Assembly (NCBI GenBank): GCA_905221605.1
Contig: CAJNDS010000184.1
Coordinates: 133,501-197,500 of the forward strand
From: Symbiodinium natans
Taxonomy: Eukaryota; Sar; Dinophyceae; Suessiales; Symbiodiniaceae
Length of the DNA: 64,000 nucleotides
Direction: 5' to 3'
Shown here: positions 37,671 through 49,414 of the stretch, piece by piece
How the letters are laid out: each line of letters begins with the position of its first letter
Numbering within the stretch: position 1 is the stretch's first letter
The notes under the pieces: generated by a model
Told to the model about the DNA's origin: nothing
The model's input: only the letters and a program-made list of their open reading frames with translations
The model's database searches: none
Made by a program: the position numbers and the translations under genes

Positions 37671-37949
37671 GACCGTTGAACACTCCTTTAATCTCCTGTA
37701 TTTCAAATACTTCAATGGAATTTCAAGTGCAGTGCTGGCATGAGTACAGCTGGCCGTATTGAAAGTTCCCAACCGCCAAATGATAAGATTTTGGTTGTTG
37801 AGAAATCCTATTTGCTGCTGAACGGGCTTGCCGCTCAATATGAGAAGCAGTGACCACCTGAGAAGCATTTGTGCAAAAAAAACTGCCGCTGCCTGTGTAC
37901 ATGTACAGTGCCATGCCATTGGCTTTCGTTACAAAGTGCACACGTCACT

Positions 37950-40035
37950 ACACCCCACACAGCACGCAACACGCACGCAGGCTGCAGGCACCCACCCCAA
38001 ATGGCCGAGCCGTCTTCCGCCAAAGCTGTCGGCACTTTAGCGATTTATGTCCGGAGCTGATCCTGGGAATGCCACCCGGGAATGCGACTCTCTCAAAAAA
38101 ACCCAGTGAAACAATTGCTACGGACCCCAAGCAGGTGAACGAGTATAGTGTCGCGCACCACACACACAAATACTGTCGCTTGCTCGACCCCAAGCGGTGC
38201 CTCAAGATTTCCTCTAGCGCACGCATCTTGGGATCTTCACCCTCCGAGTCAAAAGAAAGTCATTGTCAAACGTCAAACTGAAGCTCAGCGCATGTAAGCA
38301 CAAAGCTGTCTGCATGTCAATGCCTTGTTTGGTGTGGCAGTGCCGCACTGACGGAAGGCATGGAACAGCCTCGTCAGGAACATGACAGGAAAGCTGCTCT
38401 AAACCAAAATCTTCTTAGGATTCTTAGCGCTTGCTTAGCCAAGCTGCAGAGGCGGCAAAGAAGGTTGCACATGGATGGAAAGGCTTGGCCTGGCCTGTCG
38501 CTTTAGCGACCTCCTTAGCTGCCGGTTGCCACGCATTGAGACGGGAGTTGGAAGCAGCCCCTTCACGGTCATTCACCTGCAGCTCAGTTTCCGCAGCGAT
38601 GTTCTTGGAGCACGGGAGAGGCGCCACATGGCCAGGGTATCTATCCGAGAGAAGCCGTCGGTGCTGACGGATAAGGGATATCGGATAAGGCGGTAAGGGA
38701 TGATGAAGCAGGTTCCGCAGTGTTCAGAAAAGGTTGCTCTCTCGGCAAGCAAGTAGGCAAGCGTACTTCCGAAGTGAGCAGTATTTGGAACATCAACGCT
38801 AAATTAAAGTCATGGGAATCTCTCTGCCCCCAAGATGAGCCCGGCACTCTGCGTTGCAGCTATTCACGAACGGAAGATGGGCAGTCTCAGCATAGACATG
38901 TAGAAGACCTATGAAGAGCCGATACGATCGTGACCATGGCAGCAAATATCAAATCCTCCACGAGCTCACGTTATCTCACGTTGGAAGGCGGCTTGTGCCC
39001 TTTCATGCGCCTGCATGTCCAAGACATTCCTAAGCTGGCGAACTCTGGGTCAAGCAAATGACTTGAAAACAGCTGAAGCATCGTTCAGTACCAGGACGAA
39101 CGCTTGAGTCATCTTGCAACTGGCAAGTGTGTGCCATTCTTTGCATGCATCCAGGCCGCATGTGCACTACCGCGAAGCCCACAAGCCACCCATGGTTCGA
39201 AGGCCCTCCTGACATCAAGCCAGCTGTGGATTCGTGCAGACTTCAAGCATTTCTTTCAGCAGTCGGCTTCCGCGGCCTGGATACAAGCAGATTGCACTTC
39301 GGTGGTGGAAGAACACTTGCTTCTCATGGCCGGACAACCTCGTCAACATAAAGCAGGTGCAGCTTTGCACATCATATGGGCATGTAGACCCCGACCACCG
39401 CCCTCGCCTGCGTGAGCTCTGGAGAACGTATGTGATGTGCCTCCAGGTGGCAGCTTGCAAGGCGCAAACGGCCCACGAACATCCGCACAACGGAGTGATC
39501 GGAATGCCGCCATGCTGCTCATCATCAAAGGACGAAGCCTCTGGTAGGTTGCAGTGAGTCACTGGCACATTATCTCAAGTAGCATTTGACTCGACCAGCT
39601 CTCGAACTGTTCTGGCCTTCGCCTCGCCAACAGCGAAAGCTCCCTCGGCATAACCACCACAGGGGCTTGCGGCAGGAAGAGGGCAATTGATTCCAGCCAC
39701 GTTACCTCGTGCACTGACATTGCTACACGTGGGCTGAGTCAAGCTTTCCAGCTTGATCTAGTGAATCTGGTGCCTTCAACATTGCCTCCCAAACTTTTTG
39801 GAACTGGGTAAGTGGCCATGCAACACCACATCCTCCATCCTCGCGCTGCCTCAAAGGCCGGTTCGAGGGCGAAGGGCCGAAAGGTGTAAGGTCAGCACTC
39901 ATTGAATCCGCGGTCGATGTGCAGTCAAGTGGCTGAGTTCGGACAAGTCAATGTGGGAACTTTCGACCTGCGAAGTTCGACTCCCTCGTAAAGGGATTGA
40001 AGAATCCATCAATAAATGTATATATATATATATAT
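37950..40035. other. Stretch with no confident gene
   Basis: Both strands are partly open around 38430-38630 and 39210-39520, but neither reading frame is convincing. No repeat longer than a few bases and no RNA gene was recognised. A TA dinucleotide run at about 40018-40036 ends the stretch. Confidence 0.4.
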
Positions 40036-40040
40036 TATAC

Positions 40041-40517
40041 ATATGAGTAGCGGTCCAAACCTCTAGTACGTCCCGAATGCCGCGTGGACTAGGGTTGGCC
40101 CCTATCGGTTCTGCAGGAATTATCTATGGGAATGACTTGTAGTACAAGCTTCGTACTGGAACCGACGTTCCCGTGAGCCGTCTGGGTTTTTTCGTCGATT
40201 TGTAGTACAAGCTTAGTACTGGAAACGACGTTCCCGTGAGCCGGCTGGGTTTTCGTGGATTTGTAGTACAAGCTTGGTACTGGAACCGACTTTCCCGTGA
40301 GCCGGCTGGGTTTTCGTTGATTTGTACAAGCTTAGTACTGGAACCGACGTTCCCGCTACCTGGTACGTATGTCCCCAATTATAACTGTACATGCCGAGGG
40401 TATCGGTTTTGAGTTGGCCCCTATCGGTTCTCTTGCAAGAGCGACCTTGTCAATTCCATATGACCCCTCTAATTAAGGCTATGTACCTCTTCCATAGATT
40501 TTGTCCGATACTCATAT
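40041..40517. mobile_element. MITE-like element with terminal inverted repeats
   Basis: The left end ATATGAGTAGCGG (40041-40053) and the right end CCGATACTCATAT (40505-40517) are inverted repeats with one mismatch. TA-repeat tracts abut both ends, as expected for insertion at TA. Inside, a 19-bp direct repeat (GTTGGCCCCTATCGGTTCT) occurs at 40094-40112 and 40413-40431. It brackets four 61-63-bp tandem units (starts near 40138, 40201, 40262, 40323), each carrying a small hairpin AGTAC-AAGCTT-n-GTACT. There is no transposase frame. The structure fits a short non-autonomous TIR element or foldback element. Confidence 0.6.
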
Positions 40518-40569
40518 ATATATATATATATCTCTCCCGAAAAGTGTGTATGTGTGTGTGTCTGTGTGT

Positions 40570-41809
40570 CTCTCTCTCTCCGCATTGAAGCAACCGGGTT
40601 GCAGTAGCATTTGCCACTTCTCATGAACAAGCAGCTCCAAAACATGTGCCTTAAGCATTCTGAGGCTCCAACCTCCCCAGCGCGCACCGCAACTCTTAGT
40701 GCAGCTGCCATTTGTTGCGAAACGCTGCGGCACATGGGGTCAAAGCTGATAGGGCGGATCACCACCTGAGTCAAAGAGTCCAAGACTCGTAGAATGCCCG
40801 CTGGTGCGACGCGCTGGCAACACCCCAAAGTCTAAAGCTGTAGACTGGGCCTGGCTAACAGAGGAGCAGTTGGTGCACTTCAGATTGATCTCTTCCGACC
40901 ATCCAGGATTGATGAACGTCCGCACGCCCACGATGAGGATGCCCCTGACATGTGTCCCAATGCATATGACTTCGTGCCTGCAGGAAACATTGCTCTGTGT
41001 TGAGGAACCGGACGCCATGCTTATGTAGCGACCAAAGCTGGCCCCACAGTACAGATGATTGGCGAGGTGCTCGCGTGCACTCGATCCCAGCGGCTTTTGA
41101 CTATGTGTCAAAACAGGGGTGTGTCGCGTACTCCCGCCGCCGCCACCCCCGCACCCTGGCAAGTGTATGTCGCATCCGTTTGTTTAATGCGTATGAGGCT
41201 TGTCACAGAGGGAGTTGTCGCAAGGAGCACGGCTTTGTTACAAACCCTGTTGTCGCGGCAGGCGCCCAGGGCCTGTTACATATGCTGCACGTTTTGGTCG
41301 GGGGCCAATTATGTAGCTCTCCAATAGCCCTCAAGACCCGAGCAACTCCAAGCGACTCAAACGCAGCCAAGAGAACTTCAGGAAGGTCATTTGCGGCAGG
41401 CGAAAGTACGACAAAGCACCCAATAGCCGTAGTGTAGGAACGGCCTGCGCCAACACTTGCCATCCGAAAGCGATCATCTATGCACCACGCCAGAGCAAAG
41501 CTGTTTGCAGCCATGGTGCATCCTCATCGTCGCCCAGTTCCCGTATGCAAACTGAGTGGGAATTGTGAGCCACCTCCTGGCCATGCAGCGATATATCCGG
41601 TAATCCCTACACCGCAGAAGGAAGCACAAGGAAGTACGGTGGATTGATTCGATGCACCGAACCTGCTTCGTTCTGAGACTTGCGACCGAAAACAAAGTGA
41701 TAAACAAAGGCGAATACCCGATAGTGCAAGCTGGCATTGGAAACTGGATCTCAGCAGCTTCGTCCTCGTAGCGCGAATTGGGTGTTAGGAGCCAGTCAGG
41801 GCGGGGCAA
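40570..41809 (-). CDS. Unidentified multi-exon gene
   Basis: Four minus-strand segments read as good protein. About 41809-41690: MPRPDWLLTPNSRYEDEAAE, then a hydrophobic stretch. About 41514-41290: DLPEVLLAAFESLGVARVLR, then AIGELHNWPPTKTCSICNRP. About 41010-40830: RHEVICIGTHVRGILIVGVR, then TFINPGWSEEINLKC. About 40815-40600: ILRVLDSLTQVVIRPISFDP, then QQMAAALRVAVRAGEVGASE. The frames differ, so introns are needed. Short Cys pairs (CSIC, CTNC) could bind metal. No family was recognised; direction agrees with other genes left of 51 kb. Confidence 0.45.
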
Positions 41810-42205
41810 GCTGTAGGAGAGGAGCCGCGTATCCTGAGAGAAGGTACCGAAAGGGTACCCCGATTCATCACCAGAGCTGATACTTAGAGAGGCTTAGGCT
41901 CGGCATGCGGCAGTCGCATGCAGGACATCGCAGGCAAAATTGTGGGTAAAGGTTTTCATTGCTTTAGAGTTGCATCCGATGTCTCAAAACCGAATTTGAA
42001 GCTGGCTTCCGGCTTGCTGGGTGGGCTGTGGGACCTGAGCTGTGGGTGTAGTTCTTGCACATTGACCTTGCTGCAAAACTACGTGCCTTCCACTTTTCAC
42101 ACTTTATATACTGTGACTTTACTATTTACAGGTTCTAGAATTGAAGTGGAGCTTCAACTCCCACAGCTTTGGCTAGCAAACGCAAATGTGCCAGAGTTCC
42201 CCTTC

Positions 42206-42553
42206 TTACATGCCAGCGCTTTCGCCAACACGAGAAACTCGTGCTGAGTGGGGTTCCGGACAGTCTATGCAGCTTGAACCTTGCTGCGCTGCCACAGCCG
42301 TGATGTGCAGCACAGTCCGCAGACTTTCATGGTAGAGAGGGCCCTGTGGGCTCAAAGAGCTCTGAAGCAAGTGAAGTTGTCGGCCAAGTATGGCCAAGAC
42401 CGCATTGGGGACATGAACAAGATGGCGAAAGCCTTCTGCCACTGCCACTGCGCCGGCTGCAAAAGGTCCGAATGTCCGAATATTGCTGCTGCCCCAGAAG
42501 TGTATAGCAAGGTTCATCTCAAGGCCAAGTCCTAACTCGATCTCAGCCGTCAC
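42206..42553 (-). CDS. Strand-ambiguous coding candidate
   Basis: The minus strand from ATG 42553 reads MTAEIELGLGLEMNLAIHFW and then NAVLAILGRQLHLLQSSLSP. The opposite strand is also open and reads ALKQVKLSAKYGQDRIGDMN. Both have acceptable codon use. I slightly prefer minus because of the ATG start and neighbouring gene direction. Confidence 0.25.
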   Translation of the reverse strand: MTAEIELGLGLEMNLAIHFWGSSNIRTFGPFAAGAVAVAEGFRHLVHVPNAVLAILGRQLHLLQSSLSPQGPLYHESLRTVLHITAVAAQQGSSCIDCPEPHSARVSRVGESAGM

Positions 42554-42954
42554 GTCGGCAAAGTGAAAAAAGTTGCACCAACCGCGGCAAAGCTCTGGGC
42601 CAAGCTAAGCCGCGGGTGAGCTTTATAAGAAAAGAATCCACGCTAGGAAGTTTTCCGCAGCCTGTCCTCTCCTGAACACGTGCAAGGCCTACTCCTCCAC
42701 AACATTGAATAGTGCGCACAAAGCAAAATGCTCAGCGAGCGGGTTGCAAAGATTTCCCAATCGCTCAATCCATGCCACTGGGCCGGATTTCTACGGGATC
42801 CGCTGACACTGCGTCACTGCATGCGCTCATGCATTCTTCTTTTGCCGGCCGCCAAGCTATTTCGGCTTTCGGGGTGTCAATGTCTCAAGCATGGTGATGC
42901 GGTAGCATGCAAGTCTCATAGACCATCATAGTATCATCATAGTCATCAGAGCTG

Positions 42955-43830
42955 ACCAGATTCTGCAAAGACTCTGGTCGAGCTTGTTCTGGTGCTTGAA
43001 GATGCGCGGGTGAACCTGGTGCGATCCCGGAATCCAATTGCTGCATGCTTCACTTCACCCGATAGCGCAGCAGGCCGAGATGCAACTAGTAGGGCCGAAG
43101 GCGCAGCTGTTGCAGTCCTGCGGCAAGGTCAGAACCCTGAAGCGCAGCTAACAGTCAGCTCGGCTTCCAAACTGGTCAGCATACGTGGCCTGTGGCTGGC
43201 TGACAACGGTCAGGCAAGGGACTTTGGAGGCGTTGCTCCAGTTCAAGACCTTGTTTTTTCGCAGGTAACTAAGCCTCGCCCTTGGCAGGAAGCGGCAAAT
43301 ACGCAACCGGAACTCTGGAGCTTCATCTCCCTCCTCTTTTTTGCACATGCAACTAGAAGCCCTGCACCTTCCATGAAAAGGCGATCCAAGAGGCAATGAC
43401 CACGTCTCCAGCAAGCTCCAACGGCACTGGAAACATCCGCCCTGCGTGACATCTGCATGTCTACAGATGTGCGAATGCATGCTGTAGCCTGTAGCTTCCT
43501 CGGCTTGGCAAACGTTTGCCATGCCAAGATTCCAGAAAGAAACTTCAGTGTGTGCAGAGGACGTGATCAGAATGACGAACCCTCACCTTTTTCAGCCCCA
43601 CTTACGCACCTTCGTCCTTGCTGCTTTCGTTCAGCGCCTGCACACCAAAAGACCCTGGATTTTCAGCGTTTCAGCGCACAAGATTCACTTTTCACGCATG
43701 GACTTCTGGAGATCCTTGGCTCCACTGCGTGCAAGGCTTCTAGCCTTAAATCCGTCAATAATGCTTGGCTACAAGCATCCAAATGCAGATACAATCAGCA
43801 CATCAGAAAGGCTGCAGATGCTGTAAATGT
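42955..43830 (+). CDS. Plus-strand gene candidate, two segments
   Basis: About 42957-43250 (plus) reads DSAKTLVELVLVLEDARVNL and continues through GQNPEAQLTVSSASKLVSIR to GLWLADNGQARDFGG without a stop. About 43540-43800 reads EDVIRMTNPHLFQPHLRTFV, then VQRLHTKRPWIFSV. Amphipathic helices and codon-like third positions support coding. It breaks the otherwise minus-strand pattern of this half of the window. No domain recognised. Confidence 0.35.
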
Positions 43831-44027
43831 AAACGGCAGATTTCTGATCACTCACAGGCTCCAAATGGGCTCCACATGCTGTACAAAACAAAGCATTTCA
43901 TGAGAGCTCCTAGACTCCAGATGCTGTGAATGACAGCATTCCTGCTTGTTCATCGGCTCTAAATGTTTCAAATTACAGAATTTTCTCTGACTGTTCGCAG
44001 GTGTAAAGTATATGCTATCAAGGCACA

Positions 44028-44420
44028 CCCCCCCCCCCCCCCCCCCCGCACTTGCAAACATCGTGCGTTCATGGCTTTAGAAGAGCGAGGGCGGTTCGGG
44101 AGGTGGCGGCGCAGCCACCGCCCGAATTGCAACACGATGCTCGCATAATGGGTTTGGAAAGGATTCGTATGGTCTTCAGGGAAAGCCTTTCTGTTCTGTA
44201 TTTCTGCCATTTCTTTCTGCCGTTTATACGTGCCTCTCTTTCTGTCATTATGTTTACACTTTCTTTCTTTCCTTTCCTTTGTCTTTCGTTGTTTGTTGTT
44301 TTGTCCTGCATGTTTTTTGTTGTTCTTGGTCTCTTTTGGTCCTTGTTCTCTCTCTCTCTCACAGTCTCACACTCTCCTTCTGTCCTTATTTCTTTATTGC
44401 TGTCTGTCTCGCTTTCCTTC
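44028..44420. repeat. 20-base C run and pyrimidine-rich tract
   Basis: A homopolymer of 20 cytosines spans 44028-44047 on the plus strand. From about 44180 to 44420 the plus strand is strongly T/C-rich (TTTCT, CTTTC and TCTCTC units). The Phe/Leu/Ser-rich frames here reflect composition only. Confidence 0.9.
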
Positions 44421-44779
44421 CTGTCTTCGATTCCCGGCCCTGCTTACCCTCCCGTGCCTTCTTGCTCTGCCAGAGGCACCATGTTTGCCAATCTTTTCCA
44501 AGTTGGTGCCTGACCCTTTTTTGATTTTCCAACCCCTCTCCCCCAGCAAGGGGCGCTGCACGCAGTGAACAGTGAACGGGCCTTCACTTGCTTTGTTAAG
44601 AACATGGCTGTAGTCTTATGAAATCCTTCCGGTGCTAATTACCTTTGCCTCGCCTTCGCCTCGCGAGGCCTTAGCTCGACCAGAGCGGAGCCAGTGACAG
44701 GCATCTTCGCCTTCCATATGGGGTCTCCACAGAGAACCGCTGTCCTCTCTCTCTCCATGCAGGCCCCTTGACACTCCAG

Positions 44780-45302
44780 CTGCAGGCGGCACGGCCTGCT
44801 TCGCCAGGGCGATCACCTCTCGTGCTTTGGCACGCTGCTGGAAAGGCGAAGATGACCCGATGCTGGCCGCGATCTCCGAAGCCTCAGCCCAGCTGCACGC
44901 AGCGACGTGCAGCGACATGCAGGTATATACATCTGCAGTACTATTTTATGAATATTCAATCTCAGGCTCGTTCTACAAATTGGCAAAGCCTAAAGCGTCG
45001 GTCTCCGTAGAAGCTACAATGTCCTGAATCATCGGAGCCCGCAACCCCGAAGTCGCCTCTAGCCGCCGCTGAATTGGCGGAAGCCGGAAGCCGCTCCGCA
45101 GAAAGGGATGGGGAGGCACGTGAAGCGACGCCGCCAGTGTGGGGGGCCTTATGCTGTGAAGGATGCTCTGACGTCTGACTTCATATTCTAACAAAAGAAA
45201 TGAATGAGTGGTGACCTGACTGGCATCACCGAATGCGAAAGCTATAGGGTAGCTCATAAACAAGAAGCACGATCTGCAAGTTGTGCGCTGTACATTGAGC
45301 AC
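44780..45302 (-). CDS. Helical exon candidates
   Basis: About 44895-44780 (minus) follows a GTGCAG acceptor and reads AEASEIAASIGSSSPFQQRA, then KAREVIALAKQAVPPAAG. About 45260-44975 contains PMIQDIVASTETDALGFANL and, upstream, THSFLLLEYEVRRQSILHSI. Both are on the same strand but no family is evident. Confidence 0.3.
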
Positions 45303-46639
45303 TAGTTCAGAAGCAGAGGCGCACGGTGTAGGTACCTGAGGGAGCCGAGTTCCTTAGAAGAACTTCAAAGTGAGCTCTAACAAAGCGCTGTGCAATTTGT
45401 CCAAATTTGTCCAATATTGTCCAAAGTCAGTCAGAAGTAAGCTGCGATTACAGTAGCATGTTGCCACTTACGTTTGTGAGCGTGCCATGGCTCAACAGCG
45501 ATTTGTTAGCCGCAAGTCGTCCGGCAATTCGGTATTGGCAGCCTCGTCAGCAGCACCCGATGAGAGCGTTGAATGCTAGCTTATCTCTGCACTGCCGGCC
45601 GCCCTGAACGTGTTGCATGTCTGCACCTCCTCCCGACATCGAGTCATTGAAGTCGATGTGGAGGGACGACGGATGGTAACAGCCAGTTTGGGAGCACCAC
45701 TCCAAGCCACCAGCCCTTGGCGCCCAGCTGTTGCCACCAACTGCTCGCGACCGGGTCACTACACAACATGCAGCGTACGTGCTGTGCACGGATGAGCCCT
45801 CCGCGCAGTAAGGCCTATTGTATTCAACTCGCCCTCGGCGGCATCCGGGAAAGAGACATTCCGGATGCCTGTCAGATCAGGTCCAGAAAGCATCGCTGTC
45901 TCTCGACACTCCCAGCAGTGCTCACAAGTCGATTAACCCAAGAGCTACACACCTACCATCTTTCTCGCCCAGGCCTACTCCACGTGAACCCCAGCTACCC
46001 CCAGCTGCATCTCCAAATAAAAGAGAGCGACGTCCCATCAAGTGTCCCCCGAGCTGTCAATATGCTGACCCGTTTTCTTTGCCTGAATCTGAGCTGTTAT
46101 TGCTTGAAGCAACCAGCCACAGGTTCCTTGCGAAAAGAAGAGCCTTAGGCAAAGTCAGCCACGCAAGTCCGGGCATTGTTCTCGTGGACTCCTTGCGCAA
46201 CTGAGGTTCAAGCTGAAAAGACCCGGAGGTGGAACATGCACGGCAAGGTGAGTGCTACGGGCAGGCCCTGCATGCCTGCCCTACATGTCAAGTTGCTTGC
46301 TAGTCGCTAGCTGCTAGCAGTGTAGTCTGAAGGGGTCGGCAAAACTACTCACGGAACATGTGTCTGTCGCAAAACTCCTGGCCATTGAAAAGATTATAAG
46401 TATGCTAACATTTCTAGCACACTGTCACACAGCCATATGCAGTGACACCGCACTGACGTTTTGATCCGTGCGTGAAGCTTCGTCTGTTCGGGGCTCTGCT
46501 TGTTCAGATTCATGCCCCCACGATTCACCCCCATGTGTTCAGAGCCAAACTGACAACGCATGCTGGACGTTGCACGTGCAAAGCCAGGCACGCATGAAAA
46601 CCTATTGCTCGTTGCTGCGACGGATGCCTGGGTCGCATC

Positions 46640-46705
46640 AAAGGTATTCAACGTTGGAAATTTGCAATTCCAAGCTGAGGCCAGCGCCCAACGCTTCCAA
46701 ACGTT
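46640..46705 (-). CDS. Possible short exon
   Basis: The minus strand reads SAAERLEALGAGLSLELQIS with a preceding GCCGCAG acceptor-like site. It is too short to classify. Confidence 0.25.
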
Positions 46706-47009
46706 CTGCGGCACTCTTTGAGCCGAAATGACCCCTACATGAGCACGCGAAAGTACACATGCAAGTACAAGAGCAGCTCCTTAGCGTCAGCTGTCCGGGT
46801 CGATTTTGAGTCAGTTTTGAGAGGAGACGACTGCAATCGACTGCACCCCCCCAGACATACAGTGATGTTTGAAGGGCGGCTCGCCTCCCTCCTCTGCTAC
46901 ACAAGACGGCTTTTTTTGTTCTCTGCGCGCAATGGCGCTTAAGCGGCTCCGTGCGGCAGTGTTTGCCACCCTCTCGAGTCAACATTTTGCTAACTTGTGC
47001 TATCCGAAA

Positions 47010-47345
47010 AAAATCAAGCATGCAGTCCGCGTGCGCAGGCACTGCCGGGCAGCACTGGCACCATCTCGTGCAATGGCCAAAGGAACAAGTGCGAATTCTT
47101 GACGTTAACCAACTCAACACTCGTCTTGTCACGAATGATGTCTGCTTTGGAGGTGTTTACAGCCGACATGGCGCAATGCCTACGCGGCAGTGTGAAACTT
47201 GCGTGGAGCACCGCACCGACGCCATCACGCAACAACGACCCGATGTAGTGGATGTGGATAGCCTGCAAAAGGCAGGTGTCGCAAATGAAGTTCCCATGAC
47301 TTACTGCTGCGTGCCTTGTTGCGCATTCAACTTCATTCAACCGTG
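47010..47345 (-). CDS. Coding candidate open on both strands
   Basis: The minus strand reads GNFICDTCLLQAIHIHYIGS, then LLRDGVGAVLHASF and DIIRDKTSVELVNVKNSHLF. The plus strand is also open and reads EQVRILDVNQLNTRLVTNDV and PDVVDVDSLQKAGVANEVPM. Both look like real protein, so only one (or an antisense pair) can be right. Placed on minus to agree with surrounding exons. Confidence 0.3.
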
Positions 47346-47399
47346 TGCCGTATGTGTTTGAACAGATTCAAACGGAGCCGCCTTTCGGCTGGAGATCAA

Positions 47400-48950
47400 A
47401 GTCCCAGCCTCGACCCACACTAACAAAAAGACAGCAGTTCGCCCAACCACGGAGCAGTGACGAGCTGCACTTTTTTTGAGGGAGCTACTGAGGAACGAAA
47501 CATTCCCCCGCCACGCCCACCACAAACTCCACACAAAGTGGAGGATCCAGGCATCTTCACCGCTTGGCGGAGAAAAACAGCTCTCGGTTCTGGCAGCAAT
47601 CCTGAAATGCCCTGCGTTCTGAGTCCTCATGGGCCATGGGCTCCTAAATTAAGTTCGATTTGAGAAAATCACGGCTTCTGACAGTCTATCTTTGAAGTTC
47701 CCAGATAAATTTAGCACTTCGCAGCCCTCGGGGAGTATCAACACCCAGACTGGGACTTGCAGGCACTAGGTGGACTAGCTTGCTAACATCTTGTGAAACA
47801 TTCTCACTGCTAGAGCAAGCACTGACATTGTGTCATGCATCCCCTCACGCAGAGGATTTTGGCAATGAAGAGGGGTGCATGGGAATAAGTTCGTATGTAC
47901 CTATATCTGAATACTACCACACCCGAACAAGTGCACGGAGCAAGAGAGGAACTGCTGAGGTGTTGACCGGTCTCTTTCTTGCAAGATGAAGCGCAACCTC
48001 GCAGACGTCGTTACCGTTGCTCTCCAATCGCTTTTCCCTCCCACCCTAATATGAAAACAACAATCGGGGACCCCCCCCCCCTCCCGTCAAACCCTGAAGT
48101 CCACCTCAGGGCTTGAAGCCGAAGTGGCTAGGGGCTTGAGGCTTCTAGGGTTTAGGGAGCTTTGAGTAACATGCAAGGTTTAGGTTTTGTTGCCAGCCAG
48201 GCACACTAGCCACACTGCAGGGAAGCAACTTCGGGACGAAGACTACACATTTGAAACGCTTGGAGTAGGACGATCACCAGCCCCAAAAAAACCCTGTGGT
48301 AGACCACTTGTGCTTTGTGTAGCACTTAGGGGGACAAGCCGCGACAAGGATAATCACGAGTAGGAGGGTGATGGTTTGGTTTACACAGACCGCTCCCTGC
48401 GAGTTAGGGGAGGAGCTCAAGGGTGAAGCGTGTAAGCGGCCAACACCTATGCAGGGAGCTGTGTTCTGCTTAGGAGATCAGTCGAAACCGTCTAATGCCA
48501 CCACGTTAGGAGACAACCCGGTTCTGCCGGGGCTGCTCTCTCAGACTCGGCGCACACCGGCTTAGAGGTGAAAAACACAACAAAGTGACGAGGGAGGCCA
48601 TTTCCCGTTTATTCTTATTGTATTTGGATATCTGATGTCTTATGAGGATGATGACGACGATTATTATTAGAATGCTTCTGTATATATATATACATAGATG
48701 CAAAAATATGTAGGAAAACCCATGTTGCCACGACTCTTACGCCCTCCATCGTTCGTTCGTTTCCCATAGCAGAGCAGTTCGCAGTCCTCCCCGGAAGTAC
48801 CGGCAAGATTGAGGTCACAACACTGGCATTGAACACGGCGCCAACCCAAATGATTCGCAATCGCATGGTTACGGTTTGGCAGGATTGCATTCGATGCCAG
48901 CCCAAGATTTAATTGAAAATGTAAAGCGGCTTGCTGTCCAGTTCAATGTG
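47400..48950. other. Stretch with no confident gene
   Basis: No convincing exon. It contains a 12-base C run near 48070 and a single AGGGTTTAGGG (about 48149-48159) too short to be telomeric. A 48360-48600 segment with repeated TTAGGAG-type words looks like a fragment of a dispersed repeat. A TA run lies near 48676-48690. Confidence 0.4.
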
Positions 48951-49019
48951 CTGCTCCACGAGCGAGTTTGCCTTGCTACCCTGAAAACCTTCCCTCGTGT
49001 TCAAGCAATTTTGACCCGG

Positions 49020-49400
49020 ACCCCGTGTTGAATGTTTGGGTAGGAATCGAAGGCCCCGTATGTAATATTGGGGAGACGCGATTTCAAGGTCTTCAGCAGC
49101 TGGCCACGCAAGGACCTGCGCTGTTCCTTTTCTCTGTACACCCCAGTACGCAAGCTTTCTGAACCTTCATCAACAAGTAGATGCCCCATCTGACTCTTGG
49201 CCGCCAGCACTCGAGTTGCTTCAGCCTGGGCCGCTTTCGCCTTGCTGCCCCGATGCAATGCAAAACAACGCATCTGATCCTCCTTGGGGAGCGCAGAAGT
49301 GAACTTTCTGACGGGCCTCAGCAGACTCTCCCTGCAGCGCTTTGTCGGGATGCCAGCCTGAATCGATCACGGCTTCGAGGAGCTTCGGAAGACGTCTAGC
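49020..49400 (-). CDS. Exons with a J-domain-like HPD motif
   Basis: The minus strand at about 49400-49300 reads LPKLLEAVIDSGWHPDKALQ, then GESAEARQKVHF. WHPDK followed by an acidic/Ala segment and a Phe is the signature of J domains (DnaJ/HSP40), whose HPD stimulates the Hsp70 ATPase. The helix before HPD is not a typical basic J-domain helix II, so the match is partial. Downstream, another frame (about 49260-49020) reads AAQAEATRVLAAKSQMGHLL and REKEQRRSLRGQLLKTLKSR. Likely the 3' part of the gene at 49.4-50.6 kb. Confidence 0.4.
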
Positions 49401-49414
49401 CCGCTTTGTCAGAT

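Noticed and set aside
48149-48159. Telomere-like AGGGTTTAGGG
   Set aside because: Only about one and a half TTTAGGG units, no array; too short to mean a telomere or interstitial telomeric site.
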